Source: an uncultured Collinsella sp.
Lineage (GTDB): Bacteria > Actinomycetota > Coriobacteriia > Coriobacteriales > Coriobacteriaceae
Length of the DNA stretch: 64,000 nt
Assembly: GCA_902492935.1 (NCBI GenBank)
Contig: CABUNJ010000008.1
Location: 23,244 to 87,243, forward strand
Direction of reading: 5' to 3'
Under the pieces are notes generated by a model, which was given only the letters and a program-made list of their open reading frames with translations, was not told the origin of the DNA and made no database searches. Shown here one piece after another: positions 33,314 to 42,056 of this stretch. The stretch's first letter is position 1. The number at the start of each line of letters is the position of its first letter. The position numbers and the translations under genes are program-made.

Positions 33314-33751
33314 ATGAACGAGGGCTACACCAAGGTATTTGTTTCACTCGACGGTACTGAGCAGCAGGATTTTGTGCTCGCACGCGCCATCAAGGTCGCC
33401 GCGAACAACGGCGCCAAGCTAATCATCGGCCACGTTATCGATTCCACGGCGCTCGAGAGCGCCGGTTCCTATCCGGTCGATCTGGTCAACGGCCTAGAGG
33501 AGGCATTTAAGAACTCCATCGCCAAGCAGCTCGAAGAGGCTAAGGCCAATCCCGACATCCCCGAGGTCGAGGTCATGATTCGCGCCGGCCGCATTCGCGA
33601 GACGCTCAAGGACGAGATGCTCGACGTAGTCAAGCCCGACCTGGTGCTCTGCGGCGCACGCGGCCTGTCCTCGATCAAGTATGCGCTGCTGGGTTCGATT
33701 TCGACGTTCCTGCTGCGCAATACGGACTGCGACATCTTGGTCGTGAAGTAG
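33314..33751 (+). CDS. Universal stress protein, UspA family
   Basis: 145 residues, single Usp domain. VFVSLDGTEQQDFVLARAI at the start and the ATP-binding pattern GARGLSSIKYALLGSIS (G-x2-G-x9-GS) near the end suggest an ATP-binding type. Start follows AAGGAGG. Diverges from uppP. A 91-bp hairpin and then a T-rich terminator follow. Confidence 0.92.
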   Translation: MNEGYTKVFVSLDGTEQQDFVLARAIKVAANNGAKLIIGHVIDSTALESAGSYPVDLVNGLEEAFKNSIAKQLEEAKANPDIPEVEVMIRAGRIRETLKDEMLDVVKPDLVLCGARGLSSIKYALLGSISTFLLRNTDCDILVVK

Positions 33752-33764
33752 GTTCCTTCCCGCC

Positions 33765-33855
33765 GGCGCAAGGCCTGCGGGGTTATCACGCCGACGTCCT
33801 CGCCGCTTCGCGGCTGCGGGATGTCGGCTTAGATAACCCCTCCCGGCCTTGCGCC
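33765..33855. repeat. 91-bp hairpin element after uspA
   Basis: Three nested stems: GGCGCAAGGCC (33765-33775) with GGCCTTGCGCC (33845-33855), GGGGTTAT (33779-33786) with ATAACCCC (33833-33840), and GCCGAC (33790-33795) with GTCGGC (33823-33828). It begins 13 nt after the uspA stop and lies upstream of the true terminator. Confidence 0.8.
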
Positions 33856-33896
33856 TTCGTCACCGTACTTCAGCGAGTTGGCTGATAGAAAAATGG

Positions 33897-33930
33897 CGTG
33901 CCGCCCCGTTTGGGGCGGCACGTTTTGTTT
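33897..33930 (+). terminator. Rho-independent terminator of uspA
   Basis: CGTGCCGCCCC (33897-33907) and GGGGCGGCACG (33912-33922) form an 11-bp stem with a 4-nt loop, followed by TTTTGTTT. Confidence 0.92.
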
Positions 33931-33952
33931 GGGCGGACGTCTGTCGTGTGCG

Positions 33953-34996
33953 TTACTCAAAGTATTGGAACTTGTTGGTCGAGAAGGCGAATGTTACGAC
34001 GAAGCCTTCGCCGGGCTCGGATGCTGCGGTGACGTCGATGCCCATCTTGGAGCACAGGCGCGCCACCAGATAGAGACCGATGCCCGTTGCGCGCTTGGTG
34101 GTGCGGCCGTTGTCGCCGGTAAAACCCTTCTCGAACACACGCGGCAGGTCGGCCGCGCTCACGCCGCAGCCGTTGTCCGCAACGATAAGCTCGATGCGCT
34201 CGCTTGCCAGGCCCTCGTCCAGCAACGCGCCCGAAAACACGATCTTCGCGCCGTCCTCGCACGCATATTTAATGCTGTTCTGAATGAGCTGGCCCAGAAT
34301 AAACTCGAGCCACTTCTCGTCGGTAAAGACCTCGAAGTCGAGGTTCTCGCACACCGGGGCCACATGCGCCGCAATGAGCTCGCGCGCGTTGGCTTTAATC
34401 GCGCCCGTCACCAAGGTTTTGAGATCCCAGCGGCGAATCAGGTAGTCGCGCTCCACGACTTCCGAGCGCGCGTAGTACAGCGCCTGGTCGATATAGCGCT
34501 CCACGCGGGCAAGTTCGCGTGCCAGGTCGTCCACGCGCGACAGGTCGTCTTCGCTGCTGTCCAGGTTTTCCAAAATCAGGTGAGCCGCCGCCAGGGGCAG
34601 CTTGGCCTCGTGGACCCAGCTCTCGATATAGTCGCGATAGTCATCGGTCTGGCGCCTGCCTTCGGCAACCTCGTCACAAGCGGTTTTGCCCACCCGACGC
34701 AAGACCTCATACTCGAGCTCGCCCTCGGCATAGGTCGGACATTGCACCATCTCCTGCACCCATGCGGGACTCTCGAGCTCCTCTGCCGCACGCTCCAGCT
34801 GGCGCAGAAAACGACGACGGCGCGCGTATTCGATCACGATGCCAAGCATGCCAAAGATAAAGGACACGCCGACCGCCACGACCACGATAGAGACGGGTGC
34901 ACCGGCGACCGTCAGCACAAAGCAGCTCAGCAGCACGCCGCACGTCCACACGGCGACGGGAAGCAGCGCGTCTTTAAAGAACTTGCCAAACGACAT
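33953..34996 (-). CDS. Bce-type intramembrane-sensing histidine kinase
   Basis: 347 residues. Two membrane segments lie close together (about 12-32 and 36-56) with almost no outside loop, the layout of BceS/GraS kinases. The phosphorylated His is 129 in ESWVHEAKLPLAA. ATPase motifs are LGQLIQNSIKYA, VADNGCGVSAADLPRVFEKGF and TGIGLYLVARLC. Bce kinases sense antimicrobial peptides through a partner ABC transporter, but none is encoded here. Follows its response regulator by 9 nt. Confidence 0.9.
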   Translation of the reverse strand: MSFGKFFKDALLPVAVWTCGVLLSCFVLTVAGAPVSIVVVAVGVSFIFGMLGIVIEYARRRRFLRQLERAAEELESPAWVQEMVQCPTYAEGELEYEVLRRVGKTACDEVAEGRRQTDDYRDYIESWVHEAKLPLAAAHLILENLDSSEDDLSRVDDLARELARVERYIDQALYYARSEVVERDYLIRRWDLKTLVTGAIKANARELIAAHVAPVCENLDFEVFTDEKWLEFILGQLIQNSIKYACEDGAKIVFSGALLDEGLASERIELIVADNGCGVSAADLPRVFEKGFTGDNGRTTKRATGIGLYLVARLCSKMGIDVTAASEPGEGFVVTFAFSTNKFQYFE

Positions 34997-35005
34997 AGCC
35001 GGCCC

Positions 35006-35677
35006 CTAGACCGAATAGCCTTGGCCGCGGTGCGTTGTCAAATACCCCTTGATGCCGATTTTTTCGAGCGTGGTGCGCAGGCGGTTGATGTTGACGGTGA
35101 GCGTATTGTCGTCCACGAAGGCGTCGGAGTCCCACAGGTCCTGCATGATGGCCGAGCGCGAAACAATCTTGCCCGCGCGGCTCAGAAGCAGTGAGAGGAT
35201 ACGCAGCTCGTTTTTGGTGAGCTCGGTGCTAGTGCCGGTTTGCGTGTTGGTAACCATGGAGCGGGCGAGGTCGAGCTCCAGCCCCTTGTGGACAAGTGTG
35301 CTGCGCTCGCCTGCCGCCGCGGTGCGACGCAGCAGTGCGTTGATGCGCGCCACGAGCACACGGGCGCTGTAGGGCTTGGGAACAAAGTCGTCCGCGCCGA
35401 GCGTCATGGCCATGACCTCGTCGATCTCGGTCGTGCGCGACGTGAGGACGATAATGGGAACCTCGGATTCGCGGCGAACCTCGTGGCAGATATGCTGGCC
35501 GTCCTTGACGGGAAGTGTGAGGTCGAGCAGCACCAGGTCGGGCGCGGCGGCGAGAATATCGCGCGAGACATGCTCGAATGATTCGCATGCCTCGACCCCA
35601 AAACCCGCACGGGCAAGGATATCGGCAAGCTCGCGACGAATGGGTTCATCGTCCTCAACGATATAGATTAGCGCCAT
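35006..35677 (-). CDS. OmpR-family response regulator, Bce-type
   Basis: 223 residues. Receiver domain with acidic pocket VEDDE and phospho-Asp 52 (LVLLDLTLP), switch Thr/Ser in LTSR and Lys in VPKPYS. The winged-helix C-terminal domain ends TLEKIGIKGYLTTHRGQGYSV. Encoded just upstream of the Bce-type kinase, so the pair is a two-component system. Target genes unknown. Confidence 0.92.
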   Translation of the reverse strand: MALIYIVEDDEPIRRELADILARAGFGVEACESFEHVSRDILAAAPDLVLLDLTLPVKDGQHICHEVRRESEVPIIVLTSRTTEIDEVMAMTLGADDFVPKPYSARVLVARINALLRRTAAAGERSTLVHKGLELDLARSMVTNTQTGTSTELTKNELRILSLLLSRAGKIVSRSAIMQDLWDSDAFVDDNTLTVNINRLRTTLEKIGIKGYLTTHRGQGYSV

Positions 35678-35768
35678 GGATTCCGCTCCCCTCTTGGTTG
35701 TCTTGCCCCATTATGACCGCGGAGCCGCAGGTACGCGCCTCGCGTGGCACCAAGGTGACAGAACTGTT

Positions 35769-35800
35769 CGCGAGCGGCAGGGGCTTGCCCCTCGCTCGCG
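35769..35800. repeat. Palindrome between the unknown gene and the response regulator
   Basis: CGCGAGCG (35769-35776) pairs with CGCTCGCG (35793-35800), with an inner GGGGC/GCCCC stem. On the minus strand it follows the stop of the upstream gene by 50 nt, without a T run. Confidence 0.6.
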
Positions 35801-35850
35801 ACGAGCGCGGGAATAAATTGAGTTTTTAATCCCCGTCCCAGAAACATCAT

Positions 35851-36558
35851 TTAGCGACGGGCGCGGAGCTTTTCGTAGCCTTCGGCGAAGAAGGCGACCG
35901 TCGCGGCGTCCGCCTCGGCGGCATCGGTATCGTCGGCGGGAACCACGCCGTGCTCGTCGCTCACCAGGAACAGCGCGCCCTTAAGCTGCGCGGGAATGTC
36001 TACGCGCGTGACCGGGATGCCCTTGGTCTGGGCCAGCTGCTCGATGAGCGTCGCCGTGCCGCACAGAAACTCGTCCGCCGGCGCCACAAAGGCGAGCTCG
36101 CCGTTGTTGACAGCGGCGAGCAGCTCGGGCGCCACGCCGGTTTCGTCGGCCTCGGAGCGGGCCTCGGCGGAGCGGGCACGCAGCGCCTTGGCCGACGTAT
36201 CGGCGAGCGGCTCGTACTCCCCCACCGTCATGGCGGCGTTGCCGTTAACGTCGATCACCAGCATGAGCACGCCGTCGCGTGCGGTGTAATCGCCCTCGGC
36301 AAGCGACCACTCAACGTGCTGTTTGGCCCAGCTGAGCATGTTATGGGTAAGCGGCTCGCCCTGCACCAGGCGCTCGGACAGCGCACGAATGTGGCGGTTG
36401 AGCATGGGCACCTTTTTGTTGGACATGCGCCAGCGGCAGATAAGCGCGGGCTTGTCGAGCGTGAACTTCTCGACCGCCTCCTGATTGGCGCAAAAGTCCT
36501 CGTACGCACGCTGATCCTCGGCATTGCCAAACAGCTCGGCATCATCAATCTGGGGCAT
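35851..36558 (-). CDS. Conserved hypothetical soluble protein
   Basis: 235 residues from ATG at 36558, with AAAGG 7 nt upstream. It has no membrane segment and no motif I recognise. The middle is DGVLMLVIDVNGNAAMTVGEYE, and an Ala/Glu-rich stretch follows. The C-terminal half reads like an alpha/beta domain (ELAFVAPADEFLCGTATLIE). A single gene between terminator-like hairpins; no function assigned. Confidence 0.65.
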   Translation of the reverse strand: MPQIDDAELFGNAEDQRAYEDFCANQEAVEKFTLDKPALICRWRMSNKKVPMLNRHIRALSERLVQGEPLTHNMLSWAKQHVEWSLAEGDYTARDGVLMLVIDVNGNAAMTVGEYEPLADTSAKALRARSAEARSEADETGVAPELLAAVNNGELAFVAPADEFLCGTATLIEQLAQTKGIPVTRVDIPAQLKGALFLVSDEHGVVPADDTDAAEADAATVAFFAEGYEKLRARR

Positions 36559-36598
36559 GGTTGTACCTTTCGTGTTAGTCATTCCGTCCTCTTATACC

Positions 36599-36634
36599 AA
36601 AAAGACGGCCCTCCAAACGGAGCAGCCGTCTTTT
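36599..36634. terminator. Bidirectional rho-independent terminator
   Basis: AAAAAGACGGC (36599-36609) pairs with GCCGTCTTTT (36625-36634). The T run favours the minus strand and would end transcripts from purH. Confidence 0.85.
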
Positions 36635-36670
36635 GCGGAGATTATTTTGACGATATGGTCAGGCGACCGA

Positions 36671-36704
36671 TCAGCTTAATGGGATAGAACAACATCCCAT
36701 TAAG
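36671..36704. repeat. Perfect inverted repeat downstream of purH
   Basis: CTTAATGGGAT and ATCCCATTAAG (11 bp) lie around 8 nt, between the 95-bp hairpin and the terminator. Could be a second 3'-end hairpin. Confidence 0.6.
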
Positions 36705-36706
36705 GG

Positions 36707-36801
36707 TTTTCCAAGTGCCCGAGATTGCCCCGAAAGAGGAGCGCCGCGTACTAAATGTACGCAAGCGACGGTTTGAGGGGCAAGGTCGGGTGCTTGGGAA
36801 A
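36707..36801. repeat. 95-bp hairpin element, purH copy
   Basis: The outer arms 36707-36722 (TTTTCCAAGTGCCCGA) and 36786-36801 (TCGGGTGCTTGGGAAA) pair with three differences, all compatible with G-U pairing. An inner TTGCCCC/GGGGCAA stem (36725-36731/36777-36783) and a central GCGTAC/GTACGC stem (36746-36751/36757-36762) are visible. It begins 4 nt after the purH stop. Same length and plan as 56494-56588. Confidence 0.85.
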
Positions 36802-36805
36802 GCCT

Positions 36806-38413
36806 CTAGTGCCTAAAATGCCTGGCCCCCGTGAAGACCATCGCAATGCCGTGCTCGTTGCAGGCCTGAATGCTCTCGTCGTCGCGCTTGGAGCCGCCGG
36901 GCTGGATGATGCAGGTCACGCCGTGTGCAGCAAGAACGTCGACGTTGTCGCGGAACGGGAAGAACGCGTCGCTTGCACAGGCAAAGCCGCCCTTCTCCAC
37001 GCCCTCGCGCTCGCAGAAGTCCTCGGCGCGCTCGCAGGCAAGCAGCGCAGAGTCAACGCGGTTAGGCTGACCCGGGCCCATGCCAATGCCGGCCTTGCCC
37101 TTGGAGACCAGGATGGCGTTGGACTTAACGCCCTTGCAGACCTTCCAGGCAAACTCGAGCTCGGCCATCTCGGCGTCGGTGGGCTTGCGGTCGGTGGGGA
37201 ACGTAAAGGTCGCGGGATCCTCGGTCACGTGGTCGACTTCCTGCACCAGCATGCCGCCGTCGACGGAGCGCAGCTCCACCTGGGCGCCGTGGTCCACGCC
37301 GCCGGTAGCCAGCACGCGCAGGTTGGGGCGCTTGACCATGCGCTCGAGCGCCTCGGCAGTGTAGCTCGGGGCGATGATGACCTCGACGAACTGCTTGTTC
37401 TGATCGGCGAAGTGCTCAACCAGATCAAAGGGAACCTCGCGGTTGCAGGCGATGATGCCGCCGAAGGCGCTCTTGGGATCGCAGGCGAAGGCGCGGTCGT
37501 AGGCGGCCGTGATGTCCTCGGCAACGGCAGAACCGCAGGGATTCTGGTGCTTGAGGATCACGCAGGCCGGCTCGTCGAACTCGCGGACCAGGTTCCAGGC
37601 GGCGTCGGCATCCAGATAGTTGTTGTAGCTGAGCGGCTTGCCCTGGATCTGCTCGGAGCCCACGAGCGGGAACTGCGAGCTCGCGGTGTTCTCGCAGCCC
37701 TCGGCAAAGCGGTAGACCGTGGCCTTCTGCTGAGGATTCTCGCCATAGCGCAGGTCGTCGACCTTCTCCAGCGAGATCTCGAGCTTGGCAGAGGTGTCCG
37801 CCACGTCGCTTGCCTGGGCGGCAAGCCAACGGGAGATGGCCGTGTCGTAGGCGGCGGTGGTCTGGTAGACCTTCACCTGCAGGCGGCGACGGGTGGAAAG
37901 CGTGGTGCAGCCACCGGTCTCGCGCATCTCGGCCAGGACGGCATCATAGTCGGCCGGGTCGGAAATGACGGTAACGCTCGCGGCGTTCTTGGCGGCAGAG
38001 CGCAACATGGAGGGACCGCCGATATCGATGTGCTCGATGGCGTCCGCGAAGGTGACCTCGGGGTTGGCGACGGTCTTCTCGAACTCGTACAGGTTGACGA
38101 CGACCAGGTCGATCAGCTTAATGCCGTGCTGAGCCGCCTCCTGCATGTGCTGCTCGGAATCGCGGCGGGCCAGCAGCGCGCCATGAACCTTGGGGTGCAG
38201 GGTCTTAACGCGGCCGTCCATCATCTCGGGATAGCCCGTGAACTCCTCGATGGGGGTTACGGGAACGCCCGCGTCCTCGATGGCACGAGCCGTGCCGCCC
38301 GTAGAGATGATCTCGACGCCAAAGTCATCGACCAGCGTCCGTGCGAAATCGACGACACCCGTCTTATCGGTAACCGAGATCAACGCGCGTGCGATCTTCA
38401 CATCAGATCCCAT
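36806..38413 (-). CDS. purH: Bifunctional AICAR transformylase/IMP cyclohydrolase
   Basis: 535 residues, full length. The N-terminal cyclohydrolase (MGS-like) part has ALISVTDKTGVVDFARTLV, IISTGGTARAIEDAGV and MMDGRVKTLHPKVHGALLAR. The transformylase part has LKHQNPCGSAVAEDI and CIIQPGGSKRDDESI, ending FTGARHFRH. It makes the last two steps to IMP and uses the AICAR released by HisF/HisH. AGGAGG precedes the start. A 95-bp hairpin lies 4 nt after the stop. Confidence 0.96.
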   Translation of the reverse strand: MGSDVKIARALISVTDKTGVVDFARTLVDDFGVEIISTGGTARAIEDAGVPVTPIEEFTGYPEMMDGRVKTLHPKVHGALLARRDSEQHMQEAAQHGIKLIDLVVVNLYEFEKTVANPEVTFADAIEHIDIGGPSMLRSAAKNAASVTVISDPADYDAVLAEMRETGGCTTLSTRRRLQVKVYQTTAAYDTAISRWLAAQASDVADTSAKLEISLEKVDDLRYGENPQQKATVYRFAEGCENTASSQFPLVGSEQIQGKPLSYNNYLDADAAWNLVREFDEPACVILKHQNPCGSAVAEDITAAYDRAFACDPKSAFGGIIACNREVPFDLVEHFADQNKQFVEVIIAPSYTAEALERMVKRPNLRVLATGGVDHGAQVELRSVDGGMLVQEVDHVTEDPATFTFPTDRKPTDAEMAELEFAWKVCKGVKSNAILVSKGKAGIGMGPGQPNRVDSALLACERAEDFCEREGVEKGGFACASDAFFPFRDNVDVLAAHGVTCIIQPGGSKRDDESIQACNEHGIAMVFTGARHFRH

Positions 38414-38690
38414 GCAGTCCTCCTGTCTGGTACGCCGCCGTGCTCTGTGAGTCGGTGATACGTCGATCTGCAGCGCTCGCGCAGCGGCATTGAAAATACT
38501 GATTTAATGTAGCGCATCGAGCGCATCGATGCACCCCGCAACGGGCGCATGTGCAGAAAAAGTTTGCGAGCGGAGGGGATGGGCACGGCACTGGGCACGG
38601 TGAGTTCATGGAACACAGGGGCACCATAATTTGATGCCAATAGCGTGGTAGAACTGTGCTCGATATGCATCCGCAAAAGAAAGAGGCACC

Positions 38691-39332
38691 ATGGTCTCGC
38701 GGGTTCTCTACCGACCGTTTGATACCGAAGACTTCGACGCCATCGCGCTGATTCTGCAGCAGCTTTGGCATAACAATTCGGATAACGATGAGTACAACCG
38801 CCTTGAGGCCGCGTGCGACCTCGCCTATTGCCTTTCGTCATCGACGTTTTCGCAGGTTGCCGTAATCGACGGTCAGGCGCGTGGCATTTCGCTCGCACGT
38901 GCAGGACAGAGCTCCGGCGCCACCGTCAAGGAACATTGGCTGGATACCGAACGCGCACTGCTCTCGCAAATGCGCGAGCTGGAGCCCGATGCCTGCGCCG
39001 AGTATCTCTCGTTTGTGCGCGCAACCATCCGAACCAACAACCGCCTGCTCGAAAGCAGCCCGTTGCCACACGACAACGAGGTCACGCTGCTTGCCGTAGA
39101 TCGCAACGTCCATGGCCTGGGCGTTGGCTCGGTGTTGCTCGACGCCGCAGTCTCGTACCTATCCTCGCGCGGGGCGATGAGGGCGCACCTGTACACCGAC
39201 TCCAACTGCTCGTGGAAGTTCTACGAGCTGCATGGCTTTAAGCGCACGGCCACGCACCGCGCCAACCGCGAAGAGCGCCGTCACGACATGCCGCGCGAAA
39301 GCTTCCTCTACGAACTCGACCTAACAGCCTAA
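38691..39332 (+). CDS. GNAT family N-acetyltransferase
   Basis: 213 residues. The acetyl-CoA site is VDRNVHGLGVGSVLLDAAVSYL (about 141-162), followed by AHLYTDSNCSWKFYELHGFKR, typical of GNAT proteins. The first 100 or so residues are extra compared with a minimal domain. Substrate unknown. AAAGAGG precedes the start. Diverges from purH over 277 bp in which I see no other gene. Confidence 0.85.
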   Translation: MVSRVLYRPFDTEDFDAIALILQQLWHNNSDNDEYNRLEAACDLAYCLSSSTFSQVAVIDGQARGISLARAGQSSGATVKEHWLDTERALLSQMRELEPDACAEYLSFVRATIRTNNRLLESSPLPHDNEVTLLAVDRNVHGLGVGSVLLDAAVSYLSSRGAMRAHLYTDSNCSWKFYELHGFKRTATHRANREERRHDMPRESFLYELDLTA

Positions 39333-39344
39333 ACCCGGCAGCCA

Positions 39345-39390
39345 TACCTAATCATTTAGGAACGTTCCCAGTGACTAGTCGTTGGGGACA
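39345..39390. repeat. Degraded GGGGACA palindromic repeat
   Basis: TTTAGGAACGTTCCC followed by GTGACTAGTCGTTGGGGACA, an imperfect palindrome centred on GACTAGTC. Related sequence occurs at 55733-55763 and near 41860. Confidence 0.55.
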
Positions 39391-39454
39391 GTCTTGAGCA
39401 AAACGACCGACGAAGCCCTTTTTGAGGTCGCTATATAGGGGTTCGCAAATAGCT

Positions 39455-39683
39455 GTGGTCAAAAAACATCAAATATGAGTACTGTTACCTTTTTAGTAGC
39501 AGCGCAATTCGGCTTTTTCGGGTCTCTTAGACGTCTCGACGCGTTGGATGAACTAACGTATCTCCCCAAATGTACAATAAAATGAACTCCTAACGAGAAA
39601 TAATCTCGTTCGGAGTCCATTTTTAATACAAACAAATGTGACAATCTAGGCAACAGTACTCATATTTGGCATTTTTTGCCCAC
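39455..39683. repeat. GAGTACTGTTAC inverted-repeat element, copy 3 (229 bp)
   Basis: The left arm from 39455 (GTGGTCAAAAAACATCAAAT, then ATGAGTACTGTTACC, local stem to GTAGCAG) matches copy 2 almost fully. The right arm ends GTACTCATATTTGGC, then T6, GCCCAC. The interior differs from the other copies and holds an internal hairpin: GAACTCCTAACGAGA pairs with TCTCGTTCGGAGTCC (39584-39618), followed by ATTTTT. It lies between the converging GNAT and DUF2207 genes. Confidence 0.82.
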
Positions 39684-39796
39684 CGCCCCTTGCGCGAAGG
39701 TCCGCAGCGGAAAGCATGGCCCGTTTCGATGCACAAAAATGGGATGAATCTTCCCTGGCAACCGCCCAGAAAGATCCACCCCAAAGCAAGCGCTCG

Positions 39797-41740
39797 CTAG
39801 AACGTTCCGCCGCCGCCTCCGCCGACGCCGCCGCCTCCGCCGCCCGAGAAGCCGCCGCCACCGCCGCCGCTCGAGCTATCGGAACTCGAGGCCAGCTCAC
39901 GGATGCTCTCGTGATACACGTCATCGAACGAATCGAGCGGGGACTGGTTTCCGTAGTGATGGTAGTACCACCAGTAGCAGGGATAATTGTCGTAGAAACC
40001 GTCGGCCTCGCGCACCTCGGGCGGCACGGCCTCGGCCAGCTGTCGCAGCACTTCTTTCGAAACGCCCAGGGCAACGCCCATCACCAGCAGCTTGTTCCAC
40101 AGCACCAGATCGCCGGGGACGGCTTCCTTTAGACGCGTGAAGTCCTCGAGCCAATGCTTAAGTGCCTTGCAGCGAGCCGCCACCTCGGCGCCCTCCGGCG
40201 TAAAGCGGCGAAACGTAAGGCCCACGCCGATACCCACCAGCACAATCGACACCGAGATAACCGCGGCGGTAATGTTCGCCTGTGCGCCATCGGTAAAGAA
40301 AATGGATCCCACGGGAACAAAGGCAATCAGGATACCAAGAACCAGGCAAAACACCATTGCAACAATACCGTCCGAGGCAACGTACTCGCTATCGGCCAGC
40401 TTGCCCTTAACGGTGTTCTGATAGTCCTCGAGCTTATCACCCACGGGTGTAGCGTGCTGCTTGACGTAGTGCTGCAGCTCGTCGAACGTGCGCGAACGGT
40501 CACCGTTCTCGTCAGGCTTAGCACCGGCAAAGAAGACCTTGAGCACCATGTGATCAATGCCCTTGGCCGACTTCCAGCCCGCATCACTCACCGTCACGCG
40601 ATACGTCTGCTCTTCTTTTTCACGCCCCAACAGACCCTTCTTGGCCTTGGTCACGGTCGCCTGCTCCAGCTTGATCACACGGTCGTCAGTGAGCTTCATA
40701 AGCGTGGCGATATATGCCTGATCGGGCACCTCGTTCCAGCTCATGAGAGCCGAAAGCACGGCGGGATGGTCGGCCGAAGGCACATCGCGGAAATATTCGT
40801 CCTGGAAAAGCGGCTTGGGCTTACGGCGGCGCAGCTTAAGCACAACGATTGTGCCGGTAAAGGCCAACGCCGCGACAACACTTAGCACGGCAAGTGCATT
40901 GGCAATCATGCGAGCATGAGCGCGGCGGGCGTTAGCCTCGTCGGCCCATTCCTTCTCTTCGCTCAGGATCGTTGACATGCGCTCTTCGCCCGAGGCGGCA
41001 AGCTGCGGCACCCAGTCGCTGGGGAAGGCGATGCGCGCCTCGGCGAATTCGCCCTGATGCACGCAGGGAATGGTATAGGTGACCATGGGCTCGTCCTCAT
41101 CGAGCGACACGTCGCCCGTCAGCGGACCGTGGCCCCATGCGCGGAAGTTATCGCCCTTGACGGCCGCCGTCCCGGCAGCGGCATTTGCGAAGCGCACTTC
41201 CATCTCGACATCGTCGGAATCCGCAGACCAGCCGTCGCCCACGAACTTCCAGTAGAGCTCGGCGGTATCGGCCCAGTTCATAACCGCACCGGTCATGGTG
41301 TAGCTCACGTAATAGATCGCGCTGTCGCCGCTCTCGTGGGGGCTGAACACCTTAATCCTTACGCCGTCACCGGTCTGCTCGACCGTGTAGACGCCAGAGT
41401 CGCCCTTGTTCGCGCTATCGACTTTGTTAAACGCGGTGTCCTCTTCCTCGACACTCAGCACGTCGACGCCCGCCGTGCCGCCCTGCTGGTTGGTGCCCGT
41501 ATTGATCTCCCAAAACACGCCGTTGATGTCGTCGTCGAAATCAAACTGGCGTCCCTCGACAACGGTCAGCGATCCATCGGCCTCGACCGTGGCACTGATG
41601 TAGGTTTGGGTCATGGAATACCCGTCGGCACGTGCAACGGCGGGCAACAGCAACAGCGCGCACGCGACGAGCGCGCAAATGGAAGCAAATCGCGCAAACG
41701 GGCAGCGCTGCCGACAGGTCTTGGCAACGGGGGCGTTCAT
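39797..41740 (-). CDS. DUF2207 domain membrane protein
   Basis: 647 residues from ATG at 41740, after AAAGGATG. A signal peptide (ASICALVACALLLLPAVARA) precedes an outside beta-rich DUF2207 domain (YSMTQTYISATVEADGSLTV onwards). One membrane segment sits near residue 290 (IANALAVLSVVAALAFTGTIVVL) and two more near 460-500. A large cytoplasmic region follows, ending in a Gly-rich tail of SGGGGGG-type repeats, typical of the family. Function of the family is unknown. Confidence 0.88.
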   Translation of the reverse strand: MNAPVAKTCRQRCPFARFASICALVACALLLLPAVARADGYSMTQTYISATVEADGSLTVVEGRQFDFDDDINGVFWEINTGTNQQGGTAGVDVLSVEEEDTAFNKVDSANKGDSGVYTVEQTGDGVRIKVFSPHESGDSAIYYVSYTMTGAVMNWADTAELYWKFVGDGWSADSDDVEMEVRFANAAAGTAAVKGDNFRAWGHGPLTGDVSLDEDEPMVTYTIPCVHQGEFAEARIAFPSDWVPQLAASGEERMSTILSEEKEWADEANARRAHARMIANALAVLSVVAALAFTGTIVVLKLRRRKPKPLFQDEYFRDVPSADHPAVLSALMSWNEVPDQAYIATLMKLTDDRVIKLEQATVTKAKKGLLGREKEEQTYRVTVSDAGWKSAKGIDHMVLKVFFAGAKPDENGDRSRTFDELQHYVKQHATPVGDKLEDYQNTVKGKLADSEYVASDGIVAMVFCLVLGILIAFVPVGSIFFTDGAQANITAAVISVSIVLVGIGVGLTFRRFTPEGAEVAARCKALKHWLEDFTRLKEAVPGDLVLWNKLLVMGVALGVSKEVLRQLAEAVPPEVREADGFYDNYPCYWWYYHHYGNQSPLDSFDDVYHESIRELASSSDSSSGGGGGGFSGGGGGGVGGGGGGTF

Positions 41741-42056
41741 AGGCACATCCTTTGTCTGTAAAACCAACAGCGCCATTGTCCCACGTTTGCGGGTACGCAT
41801 GACGAACATCTAGGCGACCGGAGCGCCAAACGGGATGAAAGTCACGCCCGCACCCCGGCAGCTAGTCATTGGGGACACCCTTGGCATGGCCTGCGCCAGC
41901 AATAGATACCACTTCACAGCTCCGTCACAGGTGTAGCGGCTTTGTGTGGGCGCGGCATGCGCTGATTGAGCCGCCAGCCGAGGGGCATAAAGCAGTTGAG
42001 CGAAAACGGTTTGCCCCTTTGCCGTTCGCTCGAGGATCATGTCCCCCTTTTCCGCG

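Noticed and set aside
33066..33383. N-terminal extension of uppP
   Set aside because: The extension has no membrane-protein character, and a TTG with GAGGGGG gives the family start.
38398..38898. 166-codon frame upstream of purH
   Set aside because: Overlaps the purH start and the GNAT gene on the other strand; composition is not protein-like.
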